Assembly (NCBI GenBank): GCA_000497835.1
Contig: KI547171.1
Location: forward strand, 58,510 to 92,108
Origin: a gamma proteobacterium L18
GTDB taxonomy: Bacteria; Pseudomonadota; Gammaproteobacteria; Pseudomonadales; Pseudomonadaceae
Length of the DNA stretch: 33,599 nt
Reading direction: 5' to 3'
The stretch's first letter is position 1; every line of letters begins with the position of its first letter. Position numbers and translations under genes: made by a program. This document shows positions 32,466 to 33,599 of the stretch, piece by piece. The notes beneath the pieces are model-generated. The model was given only the letters and a program-made list of their open reading frames with translations, was not told where the DNA came from and did no database searches.

Positions 32466-33032
32466 ATGGATATCAATCTGCGTATCGCCACCAACGTCAG
32501 CAGCTTGCGCAAATCGCTGCGGCTATCGCTCGAAGCCCTTGCCGAAAAATGCCAGGTTAGCCGTTCGATGATCTCGCTGATCGAGCGTGGCCAAAGCAGC
32601 CCCACCGCAGTCGTTCTCGAAAAGCTGGCGACGGGCTTGGGCGTACCCCTGTCAACCTTGTTCGATGGGCCTGCCGACGAGGGCGGGCACCTGCTGCGCG
32701 CAGCCGATCAATTGCAGTGGCGTGACCCGCAGTCGGGTTACGTTCGGCGCAATGTATCGCCGGCCGCCGAGTCAGCGGCCGCCCAGGTCGTCGACGTTCA
32801 GTTCCCCGCCGGCGCGTCGGTAGCCTTCGAAACGTCCACGCGGGACGTGCGGGTCGATCAGCAGGTGTGGATATTGGCAGGCCGCATGGAGATCCAGGTC
32901 GGCAGCCAGGTTTACCAGCTGGAGGCGGGTGACTGCCTGGGCTTCCAGCTGGATAAACCCACGCGTTTTCACAACCCGGGTAACGAGCATGCTCGCTACG
33001 CCGTAATCATCGTCACTGACAACCACCGCTAA
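32466..33032 (+). CDS. XRE-family regulator with C-terminal cupin domain
   Basis: This 188-residue regulator has an N-terminal helix-turn-helix (RIATNVSSLRKSLRLSLEAL, then AEKCQVSRSMISLIERGQSS, about residues 6-46). A cupin_2 domain spans about residues 107-183 (VDVQFPAGASVAFETSTRDV, WILAGRMEIQVGSQVYQLEA, GDCLGFQLDKPTRFHNPG). In this family the cupin senses a small molecule and the HTH represses a nearby operon. It is followed after 11 bases by a GNAT acetyltransferase, so the two are probably co-transcribed. No Shine-Dalgarno sequence is seen before the ATG. The operator-like repeats upstream support autoregulation. Confidence 0.92.
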   Translation: MDINLRIATNVSSLRKSLRLSLEALAEKCQVSRSMISLIERGQSSPTAVVLEKLATGLGVPLSTLFDGPADEGGHLLRAADQLQWRDPQSGYVRRNVSPAAESAAAQVVDVQFPAGASVAFETSTRDVRVDQQVWILAGRMEIQVGSQVYQLEAGDCLGFQLDKPTRFHNPGNEHARYAVIIVTDNHR

Positions 33033-33043
33033 GGAAGGCCCCC

Positions 33044-33580
33044 ATGCACATCAAACGCCTCGCCCATCTGGACGATGCCACCTGCGCCCAACTCGCCGAC
33101 ATCCTGGTTGACTGCGTCGAAGGCGGTGCGTCGGTGAGCTTCATGCTGCCGCTGTCCCATGGCCGCGCCGAAGCCTTCTGGCGCGGCCTGCAGGGCAGCA
33201 TCGCTGCCGGTGAGCGGGCGTTGCTGGTGGCGCAGAATGAAGAGGGGGTGTTGCTGGGCACGGTGCAGATCGTGCTGGCACAGCCTGAAAACCAGCCCCA
33301 CCGCGCCGACATTGCCAAATTGCTGGTGCACCGTCGCGGCCGCCGCCAGGGCGTGGCCCAGGCGTTGATGCAGGCGGTGGAAGGCGTGGCGCTGGAGGAG
33401 GGCAAGAGCGTGCTGGTGCTGGACACCGCCACGGGTGGCGATGCCGAGCGGTTGTACCAGCGGTTGGGTTGGCAGGTGACGGGGCAGGTGCCGGGGTATG
33501 CGTTGTGGCCCGAGGGCGGGCTGTGTGCGACGACGATTTTCTACAAGTTGCTGGGTAGCCATGCGCGGGTCGCTCTGTAG
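33044..33580 (+). CDS. GNAT-family N-acetyltransferase
   Basis: This 178-residue protein has a GNAT domain: ALLVAQNEEGVLLGTVQIVL (strand), ADIAKLLVHRRGRRQGVAQA with the acetyl-CoA loop RRQGVA (R-x-x-G-x-A), then LVLDTATGGDAERLYQRLGW. The target is unknown. It shares an operon with the XRE-cupin regulator (11-base gap, AAGGAAGG before the ATG), so its substrate may be related to that regulator's ligand. The stop codon TAG lies within the start of the next REP module, so the repeat touches the end of the reading frame. Confidence 0.9.
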   Translation: MHIKRLAHLDDATCAQLADILVDCVEGGASVSFMLPLSHGRAEAFWRGLQGSIAAGERALLVAQNEEGVLLGTVQIVLAQPENQPHRADIAKLLVHRRGRRQGVAQALMQAVEGVALEEGKSVLVLDTATGGDAERLYQRLGWQVTGQVPGYALWPEGGLCATTIFYKLLGSHARVAL

Positions 33581-33599
33581 CCGCTGCCGCCAGGCTGCG
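33577..33599. repeat. REP module at the right window edge
   Basis: GTAGCCGCTGCCGCCAGGCT followed by GCG is the family seen at 11687-11782 and 26327. It is cut by the end of the window, so a facing partner may lie beyond. It includes the stop codon of the acetyltransferase gene. Confidence 0.85.

Overview
The window looks like chromosomal DNA of a fluorescent Pseudomonas, most likely the P. fluorescens group. Support: high-GC genes with Pseudomonas-style products (membrane glucose dehydrogenase Gcd, PcaIJ, a PA4872-type oxaloacetate decarboxylase, a FecI/FecR/TonB-receptor signalling set), many REP-type palindromes of the GTGGGAGCAAAGCTTGCTCGCGA kind, and a Gac/Rsm-type small RNA. No IS element, prophage, CRISPR array, rRNA or tRNA was seen. 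The organism is inferred from remembered family resemblance, not from a search.

Layout, left to right. 165-4363: a three-gene minus-strand sugar/polyol catabolism operon (two TIM-barrel isomerase/dehydratase-like enzymes around a Gfo/Idh/MocA dehydrogenase) divergent from a LacI-type regulator. 4388-4728: a long imperfect palindrome. 5034-8494: gcd with a clear terminator, then a pirin. 8673-10075: an O-methyltransferase divergent from a TetR regulator, with an inverted-repeat operator candidate between them. 10617-11675: an isolated, AT-richer family 2 glycosyltransferase. 11800-13142: pcaJ and pcaI (TTG start) with a PcaR-like repeat upstream. 13578-14081: a GNAT acetyltransferase. 14209-18730: a block bounded by two near-identical ~190 bp REP composites in opposite orientation. 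It holds a LysR regulator, an aldo/keto reductase, the C-terminal relic of a short-chain dehydrogenase, a quinone reductase-like flavoprotein and a second LysR regulator.

18903-22875: NAD-type malic enzyme, an orphan PqiB-like MCE protein and a small RcnB-like secreted protein. 23055-26128: a sodium:solute symporter, a DUF2784 membrane protein and oxaloacetate decarboxylase. 26525-27773: a DUF305 protein behind a CueR-type copper promoter, divergent from a COG4705 membrane protein built of four repeats. 27797-27976: a GacA-box-like site and a short RNA with five GGA motifs and a terminator, a strong candidate Rsm-type regulatory RNA. 28034-32292: ECF sigma factor, FecR anti-sigma and TonB-dependent receptor in one direction, with a second copy of the long palindrome between fecR and the receptor. 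32466-33580: XRE-cupin regulator and a second GNAT.

Functional links. Carbon metabolism dominates: periplasmic glucose oxidation, the beta-ketoadipate pathway, and malate and oxaloacetate decarboxylation, with several regulators next to their targets. The most notable non-coding elements are the Rsm-type RNA, the CueR-type promoter, the paired ~340 bp palindromes, and the inverted ~190 bp repeats around the 14.4-18.5 kb block.
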